DNA of 46,838 nt from Hydromicrobium sp964517765 (GTDB lineage: Bacteria; Actinomycetota; Humimicrobiia; Humimicrobiales; Humimicrobiaceae), in NCBI GenBank assembly GCA_964517765.1, contig CAZFEN010000010.1, positions 1 to 46,838 of the forward strand, read 5' to 3'. Shown piece after piece: positions 26,393 through 35,429 of the stretch (position 1 is its first letter; the number at the start of each line of letters is the position of its first letter). Position numbers and translations under genes: made by a program. The notes below the pieces were generated by a model, which saw only the letters and a list, made by a program, of their open reading frames with translations, did not search any database and was not told the DNA's origin.

Positions 26393-27733
26393 ATGATGAA
26401 AAGATTTAACAAAGATTTTATTTTTGGAACTGCAACATCATCTTATCAAGTTGAAGGGGCGGTTAATGAAGGCGGAAGGACCCCTTCTATTTGGGATATA
26501 TTTTCAAAGACTCCCGGAAAAACGTATGAAGGACATACCGGCGATATTGCATGTGATCATTATCACAGATATAAAGAAGATGTGGGTTTAATGGAAAAGA
26601 TAGGTACGGATGCATACAGATTTTCGATTTCATGGTCAAGAATTTTTCCGGAAAAAGGAAAATATAATCCGGAAGGTATGGAATTTTATAAAAAATTAAT
26701 TATTGAATTAAAAAAGAGAAATATAAAACCGGTTGTTACCCTTTATCACTGGGATTTGCCAATATGGGCCTATAATATGGGTGGATGGTTGAACAGAAAT
26801 TCAGTGATATGGTTCGAAGAATATGCAGTAAAAGTATTTAAGGAGCTTAATGATTCCGTAAAATTATGGATAACTCATAATGAGCCTATATGCTCCTCAT
26901 TTTTTAGTTATTATGAAGGTATTCATGCACCTGGACACACAAATCTAAGAGAAGCCCTGATAGCCGCACATCATATTTTATTATCTCACGGGGAAGTAGT
27001 AGAAAAATTCAGAAAACTTAATTTTAAAGACAGTAAAATAGGGATAACTCTTAATCTTATTCCCTCATATCCTGCCACTAATCGTGAGGAAGATGAAAAG
27101 GCAGCAAAAATATCTGATGGCTATTTTATGAGATGGTTTTTAGATCCAATTTTTAAAGCATCATATCCCGAAGATATGAAAGAAATTTATAAAGAACTTA
27201 CAGGTTATCTTGATTTTATAATGGATGGGGATTTGAAAAAAATATCCAATAAAATTGATTTTCTGGGAGTAAATTATTATTCGCGTGAACTGATAAAGTC
27301 TTCTCCGGATTCGAAGTTGAAATTCAAAAAGGTTCATGGAAATTTCGAGAGAACCGAAATGGACTGGGAAATAGTACCGGAATCCTTATATAATCTTATA
27401 TTAAGAGTGAGAAATGAATACACTGCAATACCGATATATATTACTGAAAATGGTGCTGCATTTAAGGATAGAGTGACCAGGGAAGGAAAAATACATGATA
27501 ATAAACGTATAGATTATCTCAAGAAACATTTATCGAAAGTAGCTGACCTGAATAGGAAGGGAGCGGATATAAGAGGGTATTTTTTATGGTCCTTAATGGA
27601 CAATTTTGAATGGGGACACGGCTATTCCAAAAGATTTGGAATTATTTATGTAAATTTCGAAACACAGGAGAGGATATTAAAAGATAGTGCAATGTGGTAT
27701 AAGGATTTAATACGAACCAGGATCATAAAATAA
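26393..27733 (+). CDS. Beta-glucosidase, GH1
   Basis: The 446-residue (beta/alpha)8 retaining hydrolase removes beta-D-glucosyl (and often galactosyl or fucosyl) units from oligosaccharide ends. The N-terminal family signature is FIFGTATSSYQVEGA. The acid/base is Glu164 in THNEP and the nucleophile Glu352 in ITENG. TLYHWDLP and the C-terminal YFLWSLMDNFEWGHGY are also canonical. Length is normal and no signal peptide is seen, so it acts on imported sugars beside the phosphorylase. Two adjacent ATG codons (26393, 26396) are possible starts. A fragment of an unrelated gene follows its stop codon in the same frame. Confidence 0.95.
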   Translation: MMKRFNKDFIFGTATSSYQVEGAVNEGGRTPSIWDIFSKTPGKTYEGHTGDIACDHYHRYKEDVGLMEKIGTDAYRFSISWSRIFPEKGKYNPEGMEFYKKLIIELKKRNIKPVVTLYHWDLPIWAYNMGGWLNRNSVIWFEEYAVKVFKELNDSVKLWITHNEPICSSFFSYYEGIHAPGHTNLREALIAAHHILLSHGEVVEKFRKLNFKDSKIGITLNLIPSYPATNREEDEKAAKISDGYFMRWFLDPIFKASYPEDMKEIYKELTGYLDFIMDGDLKKISNKIDFLGVNYYSRELIKSSPDSKLKFKKVHGNFERTEMDWEIVPESLYNLILRVRNEYTAIPIYITENGAAFKDRVTREGKIHDNKRIDYLKKHLSKVADLNRKGADIRGYFLWSLMDNFEWGHGYSKRFGIIYVNFETQERILKDSAMWYKDLIRTRIIK

Positions 27734-27808
27734 TATCCTTTAAAAAATATTCCTTCAAACGTATTGGCCGTAGGGAATCCCTGTAAAGTTATAAAAGAGA
27801 TAACATAA
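27734..27808 (+). pseudogene. C-terminal relic of a maltose/galactoside O-acetyltransferase
   Basis: Directly after the GH1 stop codon, the same frame reads NIPSNVLAVGNPCKVIKEIT and then TAA (27806-27808). The IPxNVLAVGNPCKVI motif is the usual C-terminal end of LacA/Maa hexapeptide-repeat acetyltransferases. No hexapeptide repeats or start codon precede it, so about 90% of the gene is missing. This looks like a deletion scar in which an acetyltransferase gene once stood between GH1 and GH2. Confidence 0.7.
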
Positions 27809-27892
27809 CACCCACACACATGCTAAACTTCGAAAATGGAAATAACAACGGATAAATCCTAACGAAATATTTTGCTACGGCAAGGAGATGTC

Positions 27893-30409
27893 ATGGAAAC
27901 ATACAGCTTGAATGGCGAATGGAAGATGAGAAATACCCGGGATATACATTGGGAAAATGCCCGCGTGCCAGGTTCTGTTTTCACAGATTTATTGCGAAAT
28001 GGATTGATGGAAGATCCATTCTACAGAGATAACGAAGAAAGCGCTCTTGCACTTTCATATAATGATTTTGAATATACAAGAGAATTTGAGATTACCGGTG
28101 ATTTATTAAAACGTGATAAGGTATTTTTATACTGCGATGGTCTGGACACCCTTACTGAGATTAAAATAAATAATAAGTTAATAGCCAGTACCAATAATAT
28201 GCACCGCCATTATGAGTTTGATGTAAAAGATATTTTGCGGGAAGGCAGCAATAATATTCATATAATGTTTTTTTCTCCTACCCGTTACATTGAGCAAATG
28301 CAGAAGAAGTTACCGCTCATAAAAAGAATGAATGATATGGTAATCGATGGTTTTTATCATCTCCGTAAAGCTCATAGTATGTTTGGATGGGATTGGGGAC
28401 CAAAGATTCCGGATTCGGGTATATGGAGAAATATTGGCTTAAGGTTCTTTAATGATGCGCGTTTAAAGGATGTATATATAAGTCAGAATCATAAAAAGGA
28501 TAAGGTCAAGCTGGATGTCCTGATAAATTATGAAGTCTGGAAACAGGGGGAGTTTGATCTGGAGATCCTACTGGTTTCCCCAGCTGGCAAAAGAATATGC
28601 AAAACACAACCAGTTGATTACCAGGGCGATAATTGCATTATTGGTATTGAAATCAATGATCCCGAATTATGGTGGCCCAAAGACTACGGGAAGCAGTCTC
28701 TTTATAGGGTTTACGTAAATCTGAAAAGGGGAAATACAATACTTGACTCAAGAGAAATCAGCACCGGCTTAAGGACCTTGACTGTAAGACAAAAAAAAGA
28801 TAGATGGGGCGAATCCTTTGAGTTTGTAATAAATGGCCTACCGATTTTTGCCCGTGGAGCGAATTATATAATAGAAGACAATCTGATGTCGCGATATTCG
28901 CGCGAGCGAACCGAAAGATTAATAAGGGATTGTATCGAAGCGCATTTTAATTGCATCCGTGTCTGGGGCGGAGGCATATACCCGGATGACTATTTTTTTG
29001 ATCTATGTGACGGGTACGGTATCATCGTATGGCAGGACTTCATGTTTGCATGTTCCGTATATCCTGAAGATAAAGAATTTATAAGCAATGTTGAACAGGA
29101 ATTAACGGATAACATTAAAAGAATAAGAAATCACCCGAGTCTTGGTTTGTGGTGCGGAAACAATGAGGTGGAATGGATAGTAGATTTGGTAGAAAAAAAT
29201 TCTTTTCCAATGGTACAAATTTCCGGAGATAAATCATCACTTTACATGAAAAGAATAAAAAAAATGTATATAAGGTTGTTTGAAAAAATAATCCCGGAAA
29301 TAGTAAAAAAATATGATCCCGATCGTTTCTACTGGCCTTCATCGCCATCATCGGGCGGGAAGTTTGATAATCCTAATGACGAAGATAGAGGTGATGTACA
29401 TTACTGGGACGTATGGCACGGCATGAAACCCATTGACGATTACCGCAACCATTATTTTCGTTTTACTTCGGAATTTGGTTTTCAGTCATTTCCCGGAATA
29501 AAAACGATAGAGATTTTTACAGCACCGGAGGATAGAAACATATTTTCGTATGTGATGGAAAAGCATCAAAAGAACGGAACAGCAAATGGGAGAATAATGG
29601 CTTATCTTTCGGATATGTTTAAGTATCCGGGGGATTTTGAGTCCCTGCTTTACACAACACAGCTTTTGCAGGCCGAGGCTATGAAATATGGTGTGGAACA
29701 CTGGAGAAGAAACAGGGGACGCTGCATGGGCTCACTGTACTGGCAGCTTAATGATTGCTGGCCTGTGGCTTCATGGGCCAGTATCGATTATTATGGACGC
29801 TGGAAAGCACTTCATTATTATGCAAAGCGTTTTTATTCACCTGTTTTGATATCCGGTTTCGAGCAAGGAACAAAGGTAAATATTCATATCACCAATGATA
29901 CAACTGAATATGTCAATGGTGTGATTGAATGGAAGTTAAGAGACAATGGTTCCGGTGTTATATTTGAAGATAAAAAAGATGTGGCGGTGGAACCATTAAA
30001 GGATAAAAACTGCCTTGTACTGGATTTAAAAAATATGATAAGCAAAGAAAATATAAGAAATGTTTATCTTGAATTCTTTCTAAATATCAAAGGGAAAATT
30101 CTGAGCAGCGGAACGTTGTTGTTTGTAAAACCTAAATACTTTAATTTCTTAAATCCTGAAATCAGGACATCTATAAATGAAGTGAGAGATCAATTCATTA
30201 TTACACTTATAAGCTCTGCTTATGCAAAATCTGTTAAACTTGATTTAATTAAAGCTGACTGTAAGTTCAATGACAATTATTTTGATCTCTCTGCAGGATA
30301 TTTAAAAGAAATAATAATAGACAAATCCAGCCTATCGTGTGAAATAAATATAAATGGAATAAGAGATCAGTTAAAGGTATGGAGTCTGTATGATATTGAG
30401 AATAGGTAA
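27893..30409 (+). CDS. Beta-mannosidase, GH2
   Basis: Start chosen at ATG 27893, five bases after AAGGAG; a TTG at 27872 in the same frame would place that site inside the coding region. The 838-residue protein has the GH2 layout: N-terminal sugar-binding fold (to about 180), Ig-like domain, TIM barrel from about 310, and C-terminal domains. The acid/base is Glu425 in CGNNEVEW and the nucleophile Glu527 in TSEFGFQSFP. RVWGGGIYPDD and the NNE/SEFGFQS pair favour beta-mannosidase over beta-galactosidase. No signal peptide. With GH94 and GH1 it suggests use of manno- or gluco-manno-oligosaccharides. Confidence 0.9.
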   Translation: METYSLNGEWKMRNTRDIHWENARVPGSVFTDLLRNGLMEDPFYRDNEESALALSYNDFEYTREFEITGDLLKRDKVFLYCDGLDTLTEIKINNKLIASTNNMHRHYEFDVKDILREGSNNIHIMFFSPTRYIEQMQKKLPLIKRMNDMVIDGFYHLRKAHSMFGWDWGPKIPDSGIWRNIGLRFFNDARLKDVYISQNHKKDKVKLDVLINYEVWKQGEFDLEILLVSPAGKRICKTQPVDYQGDNCIIGIEINDPELWWPKDYGKQSLYRVYVNLKRGNTILDSREISTGLRTLTVRQKKDRWGESFEFVINGLPIFARGANYIIEDNLMSRYSRERTERLIRDCIEAHFNCIRVWGGGIYPDDYFFDLCDGYGIIVWQDFMFACSVYPEDKEFISNVEQELTDNIKRIRNHPSLGLWCGNNEVEWIVDLVEKNSFPMVQISGDKSSLYMKRIKKMYIRLFEKIIPEIVKKYDPDRFYWPSSPSSGGKFDNPNDEDRGDVHYWDVWHGMKPIDDYRNHYFRFTSEFGFQSFPGIKTIEIFTAPEDRNIFSYVMEKHQKNGTANGRIMAYLSDMFKYPGDFESLLYTTQLLQAEAMKYGVEHWRRNRGRCMGSLYWQLNDCWPVASWASIDYYGRWKALHYYAKRFYSPVLISGFEQGTKVNIHITNDTTEYVNGVIEWKLRDNGSGVIFEDKKDVAVEPLKDKNCLVLDLKNMISKENIRNVYLEFFLNIKGKILSSGTLLFVKPKYFNFLNPEIRTSINEVRDQFIITLISSAYAKSVKLDLIKADCKFNDNYFDLSAGYLKEIIIDKSSLSCEININGIRDQLKVWSLYDIENR

Positions 30410-30470
30410 GAAAGATTTTTATTTAAGTGTGCCGGTTTTTTCGTTCAATTATAAAATAACTAAAAAATGC

Positions 30471-30520
30471 TTGACTACTCTGAAAGTTTTGTTATAAAAT
30501 GTATGCACACGTGTTTATAC
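30471..30520 (+). promoter_or_regulatory. Promoter and operator of the oligosaccharide ABC operon
   Basis: TTGACT (30471-30476), 16 bases, TATAAAAT (30493-30500), then GTATGCACACGTGTTTATAC (30501-30520). The last block is a 20-base imperfect palindrome around ACACGTGT. The arrangement and 42 of 50 bases match the lacI-type regulator promoter at 22557-22606. A repressor bound here would cover the transcription start. A leader of about 140 bases follows before the binding-protein gene. Confidence 0.75.
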
Positions 30521-30668
30521 AATAGAAAATCCAAGTTTGGGGTTGTTCCTACAAAAAGGGACGGCACCTTGTTCAAATGCTTTATTCATATGGAAGGGAG
30601 GTGAAGCGACAAAATAGTTTTTACGCCATAACTTTCAATACCAAAAAACCTTAAAAGGAGGTTGAATA

Positions 30669-32462
30669 GTGAAAAAAGTATTTTTATGGCTACTTGTTAT
30701 ATCAATGATTGTAGTTTTTTCTCTTGTAGGTTGTAAAGAAGAAGCTGCAGAAGAAGAAGTGACAGAGGAAGAAGAAGTAGCAGAAGAAGAAGTGGCAGAA
30801 GAAGAAGGGGCACCACTGGATATTCCATTAGGTTTTAGTTACGATCCAGCTATGGCTGCTGCAATTCTTGCCGATGCTGGATACGTTGATACTGACGGTG
30901 ACGGACTTGTAGAGGCACCTGATGGTTCCAAGATTGAGCTTACTGTTACATGCCCATTCGGATGGACAGACTGGATGGAAGCTATCAGTGTTATAAGTTC
31001 GAGTGCAATGGAATCGGGTATCAACCTTGTAGCTGAAACTCCTGATTACGGAGCATGGAACACTGCACTTATGGACGGTACATTCAATGCAACCTTAAAT
31101 AACTGGGCATCGATGAGCAATACTCCATGGACATTATACAATCTTTTATTCAGACACCCAATCGTAGACTTGATGCAAAGTGGTAACTTTGGTAGATATG
31201 ATAATCAGGAAGTATTTGATCTGGTTGATCAGCTTGCTGCAACTCAAACTGAAGATGTTGCAGGAATGCAGGATTTATGCGGACAAATTCAAACAGCTAT
31301 GTTAACAGAGATGCCAATGATCCCGCTCTGGTATAATGGTCTATGGTCTCAGTGGAACGATTCGGTTTGGACAAACTGGCCTTCATCAGCAGAAGATGCT
31401 CCCAAGAGCCTTCCTACTTCATGGTCAGGATACTGGCAGTTGGGTGGTTTAGCAACCCTTGCTAACTTAGAGCCCGTAGAAGGTGTTGAAGCAGGAACAG
31501 GTACTTATGCACGAAACGAAACCCTGTATATGAGTGGTTCAGCATGGGGTGCATTTTCAGACTTGAACCCATTCTTACCTGGTACCAAAGCAAATTCAAC
31601 AGGAACAATAGGACTTATGTATGAATCACTGTTCCAGTATGATCCTCTGGCAAATGAAATGACGCCATTCCTTGCTGAAAGTGGAGAATGGACAGATGAT
31701 AGTACTTATGTAATTAAAATGAGAGATGGAATAAAGTGGACTGACGGCCAGACACTTGATGCAAATGATGTTAAATTCACCTTTGAGCTTGGCCAGACAT
31801 ATCCCGGAGGAATCTGGTATGCTCCTATGTGGAATTATCTGGATAGCATTGACCTGGTTGATGATTTAACACTTCAGCTTAACTTTACCGCACCTCTCTA
31901 TCAGGAGTTCTCAAACAACCTGTACAATATCTTCATAGTTCCTGAGCATATCTGGTCTTCCAGAACAGAAGAGGATATAACAGCAGGACTCAATGAGAAT
32001 CCAGTTGGTTCAGGTGCGTATAAGTGGGATGCTGCTGGTTTAGGTCCGGATAGAAATGTATGGACCAAGAACAATGATTGGTGGGCAATAGATGCGCTTG
32101 GTATGGATGTTGCTCCAAATAGAATTGTTGATATCAGATTCTCAAGCAACAACGTTGCTCTCGGTTCGATTCTAAAAGGTGAAGTTGATCTTTCAAATAA
32201 CTTCCTACCAGGTGTTGCAGAGCTAGTAAATAAGGGTTATGTTAAATCTTACTTCCCTGAAGCTCCTTATATGCTATCTGCTAACACAGCAGTTCTATTC
32301 TTGAATACAACTATAGCACCAATGAACGATGCAGCTTTCAGAAGAGCATTAGCTTTTGCTATTAATACAGGCGATATAGTTAATGTTGCTTATGCTAATC
32401 TGGTTCAGGCTGCTGATCCAAGTGGTTTACTCCCGAGCCTATCTGTGTTTAATAATTATTAA
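30669..32462 (+). CDS. Circularly permuted family-5 solute-binding lipoprotein of an oligosaccharide importer
   Basis: GTG start behind AAAAGGAGG; 597 residues. A lipoprotein signal ends at Cys22 (SLVGC), followed by a Glu-rich linker (24-46). The SBP_bac_5 fold then appears in swapped order. Residues 55-270 are its C-terminal part: GFSYDPAMAAAILADAGY, ESGINL, and LTEMPMIPLWYNGLW near the family's usual end. Residues 279-592 are its N-terminal part: NETLYMSG, ESLFQYDP, FLAESGEW, MRDGIKWTDG, NPVGSGAYK, and FRRALAFAIN, which normally precedes GFSYDP. Total length is normal. The old C- and N-termini are joined by a short Gly-containing link (271-278). By context it binds beta-linked oligosaccharides. 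The stop is followed by a terminator-like hairpin, then the permeases. Confidence 0.88.
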   Translation: MKKVFLWLLVISMIVVFSLVGCKEEAAEEEVTEEEEVAEEEVAEEEGAPLDIPLGFSYDPAMAAAILADAGYVDTDGDGLVEAPDGSKIELTVTCPFGWTDWMEAISVISSSAMESGINLVAETPDYGAWNTALMDGTFNATLNNWASMSNTPWTLYNLLFRHPIVDLMQSGNFGRYDNQEVFDLVDQLAATQTEDVAGMQDLCGQIQTAMLTEMPMIPLWYNGLWSQWNDSVWTNWPSSAEDAPKSLPTSWSGYWQLGGLATLANLEPVEGVEAGTGTYARNETLYMSGSAWGAFSDLNPFLPGTKANSTGTIGLMYESLFQYDPLANEMTPFLAESGEWTDDSTYVIKMRDGIKWTDGQTLDANDVKFTFELGQTYPGGIWYAPMWNYLDSIDLVDDLTLQLNFTAPLYQEFSNNLYNIFIVPEHIWSSRTEEDITAGLNENPVGSGAYKWDAAGLGPDRNVWTKNNDWWAIDALGMDVAPNRIVDIRFSSNNVALGSILKGEVDLSNNFLPGVAELVNKGYVKSYFPEAPYMLSANTAVLFLNTTIAPMNDAAFRRALAFAINTGDIVNVAYANLVQAADPSGLLPSLSVFNNY

Positions 32463-32500
32463 ACACTACTGAGGCGGTAAATAACTTGTGATGTAACTAA

Positions 32501-32536
32501 CGCCCCTCCTACTAATAGCGGGAGGGGCGATATTTT
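32501..32536 (+). terminator. Strong hairpin between binding-protein and permease genes (attenuator)
   Basis: CGCCCCTCC (32501-32509) pairs perfectly with GGAGGGGCG (32521-32529) across an 11-base loop, followed by a T-rich stretch. It is by far the most GC-rich stem in the window. Placed inside the operon, it would stop or protect part of the transcripts so that the binding protein is made in excess over the membrane parts. Confidence 0.8.
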
Positions 32537-32564
32537 TATAATTTTCTTTTACTAAGGAGGCTTT

Positions 32565-33557
32565 GTGAGACGTTATTTCGGGAGGAAGATAGTCGTTTAC
32601 CTGTCCACATTTTTTTTAGCCGTGACTATAGACTGGGCAATCCCGAGATTCATGCCAGGTAATCCTATTTTGAATCTACTGACAAGGGTTGCAGGGCGTC
32701 CTGAGACTGTTCAACATATGTATAATTATTATTCAAGAATATTTGGATTGGATGTACCTGTCTGGAAGCAATATATTAATTTCTGGATTGCCCTTTTTCA
32801 TGGTGACCTCGGAACAAGTGTACTTATGTTTCCCCAGAAAGTATCAGCAATAATTATGAGAGCAGTACCCTATGACATATTCCTTCTGGTACCGGCAATA
32901 CTGCTGAGTTTTTATGCAGGAAATAAATTCGGTGCCTTTGCAGCAAGAACTAAATGGCTTGATAACACTATACTGCCGCTTGGATATATGCTTACGGCGA
33001 CACCGTATATGTGGCTGGGTATCTTACTTGCCTGGTCGCTGGGAATTGTGGCAGGTATTTTTCCTATAGCCGGTGCATACGGCTTTAATTTACAACCTTC
33101 CCTATCATGGGTTTTTATTTTAAGTTTACTGGAACACTGGTTTTTACCTTTTGTTTCTCTATTTCTGGTTTATTTTGGTGGTTGGGCAATTGGAATGAGA
33201 AATATGATTATTTACGAACTTGAAGCTGATTATTCTCATTACTTGGAAGCTCTGGGAGCACCCAGAAGCCTGGTTAGAAAATATGCATACAGAAATGCTA
33301 TACTACCTCAAATTACAGGACTGGCACTCCAGCTTGGTGTAGTTGTAGCTGGAGCACTGGTTACAGAAGTTGTTTTTTCATATCCCGGTATAGGATACTG
33401 GATTTTACAGGCTATTCAGAATCAGGATTATTTCCTTATACAGGGATGTTTTCTCTTTATTATAATTATGGTATTAGTTGCTAATTTTATAATTGACATT
33501 GTTTATGTCATTGTAGATCCGAGAACACGGTTAGGAATGGTAGGTGGATCAGCATGA
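32565..33557 (+). CDS. ABC transporter permease, DppB-type
   Basis: GTG start six bases after AAGGAGG; 330 residues with about six TM helices. The cytoplasmic EAA-like loop is seen as YLEALGAPRSLVRKYAYRNAILPQITG (two parts, about 225-251), which contacts the ATPases. The FMPGNPI motif near residue 30 is typical of the first permease of Opp/Dpp-type importers. Together with the downstream partner it forms the membrane channel for the solute delivered by the binding protein. Its end overlaps the next gene by four bases (ATGA). Confidence 0.93.
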   Translation: MRRYFGRKIVVYLSTFFLAVTIDWAIPRFMPGNPILNLLTRVAGRPETVQHMYNYYSRIFGLDVPVWKQYINFWIALFHGDLGTSVLMFPQKVSAIIMRAVPYDIFLLVPAILLSFYAGNKFGAFAARTKWLDNTILPLGYMLTATPYMWLGILLAWSLGIVAGIFPIAGAYGFNLQPSLSWVFILSLLEHWFLPFVSLFLVYFGGWAIGMRNMIIYELEADYSHYLEALGAPRSLVRKYAYRNAILPQITGLALQLGVVVAGALVTEVVFSYPGIGYWILQAIQNQDYFLIQGCFLFIIIMVLVANFIIDIVYVIVDPRTRLGMVGGSA

Positions 33558-34462
33558 CAGAACAAATCAATATCCAAAAATCGGAAAAAATAGATAAAGT
33601 TCCGGTCATAAAACCAAAAAAGATAAATGAATTCATTTATTTTGCTTTAAGAAATAATAAATTAAAAATCGGGTTAGGTGTTGTCCTTTTCTTTATTTTA
33701 CTCGCAATTATAGGTCCTCTATTTACGAAATATGACTGGAATGCTTACATAGGCCCGATGTCTCAAGCACCCTCGAGGGAATTTTGGTTTGGTACTACAA
33801 CATTCGGACAGGATGTTTATACACAGTTTGTGCTAGGTTTAAGGGCAGCATTCCTTGTAGGTATTATTGGTGGGGGACTCGGAACTTTTATAGGAATTAT
33901 TATTGGTTTTGTTGCCGGTTATCGTGGAGGTATCGTGGATGAAGTGTTGAATATATTAACCAACGTAGTTCTTGTCATCCCGACATTTGCATTACTTTTA
34001 ATAATAGCAGCATATCTTAAAGTCAGAGGTATTATGATTGAAAGTGTTTTTATTGGATTGACTGCGTGGCCGTGGGCAGCAAGGGCAATTAGAGCTCAGA
34101 CTTTTTCATTACGTTCCAGAGATTTTGTTGATATGGCCCGGATGAGCGGAATGAAACCTTTAAAGATTATTTTTACTGAAATTGCACCAAATATGATGTC
34201 TTATCTGCTTATGACATTTATCCTCCAGTTCGGAGGTGCAATACTTATTGCAGCTACACTTGATTTTATTGGACTTGGTCCGACAAATACGATTTCACTT
34301 GGACTTATGATGAACTATGCGGTTATGTGGGGAGCCCTTCAGTTTGGTAACTGGTGGTGGTTCGTACCGCCAGGTTTTGCCATAATGGCAATCGTGGGAT
34401 CTTTATATATTATGAATGTTGGACTGGACGAAGTTTTTAATCCCAAATTGAGGGAGATGTGA
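33554..34462 (+). CDS. ABC transporter permease, DppC-type
   Basis: The 302-residue protein starts within the preceding stop codon. A soluble N-terminal tail (about 1-35) is followed by TM1, then the periplasmic FWFGTTTFGQDVYTQFVLG, a hallmark of DppC/OppC permeases (normally GTDxxGRDxxSR). Four or five further TM helices follow. The EAA loop is DMARMSGMKPLKIIFTEIAPN. It pairs with the DppB-type subunit. The variant TTTFGQD in place of TDxxGRD is seen in sugar-transporting members of this group. Confidence 0.92.
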   Translation: MTEQINIQKSEKIDKVPVIKPKKINEFIYFALRNNKLKIGLGVVLFFILLAIIGPLFTKYDWNAYIGPMSQAPSREFWFGTTTFGQDVYTQFVLGLRAAFLVGIIGGGLGTFIGIIIGFVAGYRGGIVDEVLNILTNVVLVIPTFALLLIIAAYLKVRGIMIESVFIGLTAWPWAARAIRAQTFSLRSRDFVDMARMSGMKPLKIIFTEIAPNMMSYLLMTFILQFGGAILIAATLDFIGLGPTNTISLGLMMNYAVMWGALQFGNWWWFVPPGFAIMAIVGSLYIMNVGLDEVFNPKLREM

Positions 34463-34466
34463 GAAA

Positions 34467-35429
34467 ATGAGTTTACAAACAAAAAATCTTAGAGTATATT
34501 ACCAGACACTCAGGGGGGATGTTAAAGCGCTTGATGGTGTAACATTCAATATCAAAGACGGAGAAATAATGGGGCTTGCAGGTGAATCAGGTTGCGGTAA
34601 AACTACATTGGCCAATAGTATTATTTACTTAACTCCGCCAATGAAATACATAGACGGTAGCGTGGAACTTGATGGTGAAGAGCTGCCAATCTGGGATATG
34701 GATTCAATGAATACATTTAGATATAAAAAAGTTTCTATAATACCACAATATGCAATGAATGCCATGAATCCTACGAGAAAAATAGGAAAGATGACAGAAG
34801 AACTTTTAGTTTCGAAAAGAGTCAGCTATAAAAAAACCAGATCCGAATTAGAGAGAAGACTGGATCTTGTGGAATTAAAAAACGATATACTGGGTATGTA
34901 TCCCATTGAGCTTTCAGGCGGTATGAAGCAGAGGATGGTACTTGTTCTTTCCACTTTGCTTAATCCCTCATTATTAATAGCCGATGAGATTACATCGGCA
35001 CTTGATGTTTCCACCCAGAAAGCTGTAGCAGAGATGCTGGTTGAATTCAGGAATCGAAAAATTGTTAAAAGCATGATAGTTATTACACATGATATTTCAA
35101 TCCTTTATCAAATAGCGGATAGTATCCTTGTAATGTATGCCGGAAAATTAGCAGAAAAAGCATCTACTGATGCAATAGTTCATTCGCCCATGCATCCTTA
35201 CACCAGGCTTTTAATTTCATCACTTCCAAAAGTCGGGGTAAAATATTCCGAAAAAAAATTAACAGGAATTAAAGGGAATACGCCATTACTGCTTAATCCT
35301 CCAATTGGATGCCGTTTTAGAGATAGATGTCCTGTTGCATTTGATAAATGTATGGAGGAGCCACCGTTTGTTGAAATCGAAAAAGACCATTTTGTTGCTT
35401 GCTGGAGGGAGCGTGATAGGAATGCTTAA
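34467..35429 (+). CDS. Oligosaccharide/peptide ABC transporter ATP-binding protein, DppD-type
   Basis: The 320-residue ATPase has Walker A GESGCGKTTL, Q-loop IIPQYAMNAMNP, signature LSGGMKQRM, Walker B LLIADEITSALD and switch THDIS. The C-terminal extension GCRFRDRCPVAFDKC, with its cysteine cluster, is typical of OppD/DppD subunits and can bind an Fe-S cluster in characterised members. It starts four bases after the DppC stop and its own end overlaps the next ATPase gene by eight bases. It forms a heterodimer with that protein. Confidence 0.93.
   Translation: MSLQTKNLRVYYQTLRGDVKALDGVTFNIKDGEIMGLAGESGCGKTTLANSIIYLTPPMKYIDGSVELDGEELPIWDMDSMNTFRYKKVSIIPQYAMNAMNPTRKIGKMTEELLVSKRVSYKKTRSELERRLDLVELKNDILGMYPIELSGGMKQRMVLVLSTLLNPSLLIADEITSALDVSTQKAVAEMLVEFRNRKIVKSMIVITHDISILYQIADSILVMYAGKLAEKASTDAIVHSPMHPYTRLLISSLPKVGVKYSEKKLTGIKGNTPLLLNPPIGCRFRDRCPVAFDKCMEEPPFVEIEKDHFVACWRERDRNA

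Noticed and set aside
30577..30654. Short reading frame (25 codons) in the leader of the binding-protein gene
   Set aside because: No ribosome binding site before its ATG, ordinary composition for chance, and no recognisable regulatory peptide features such as repeated rare codons.
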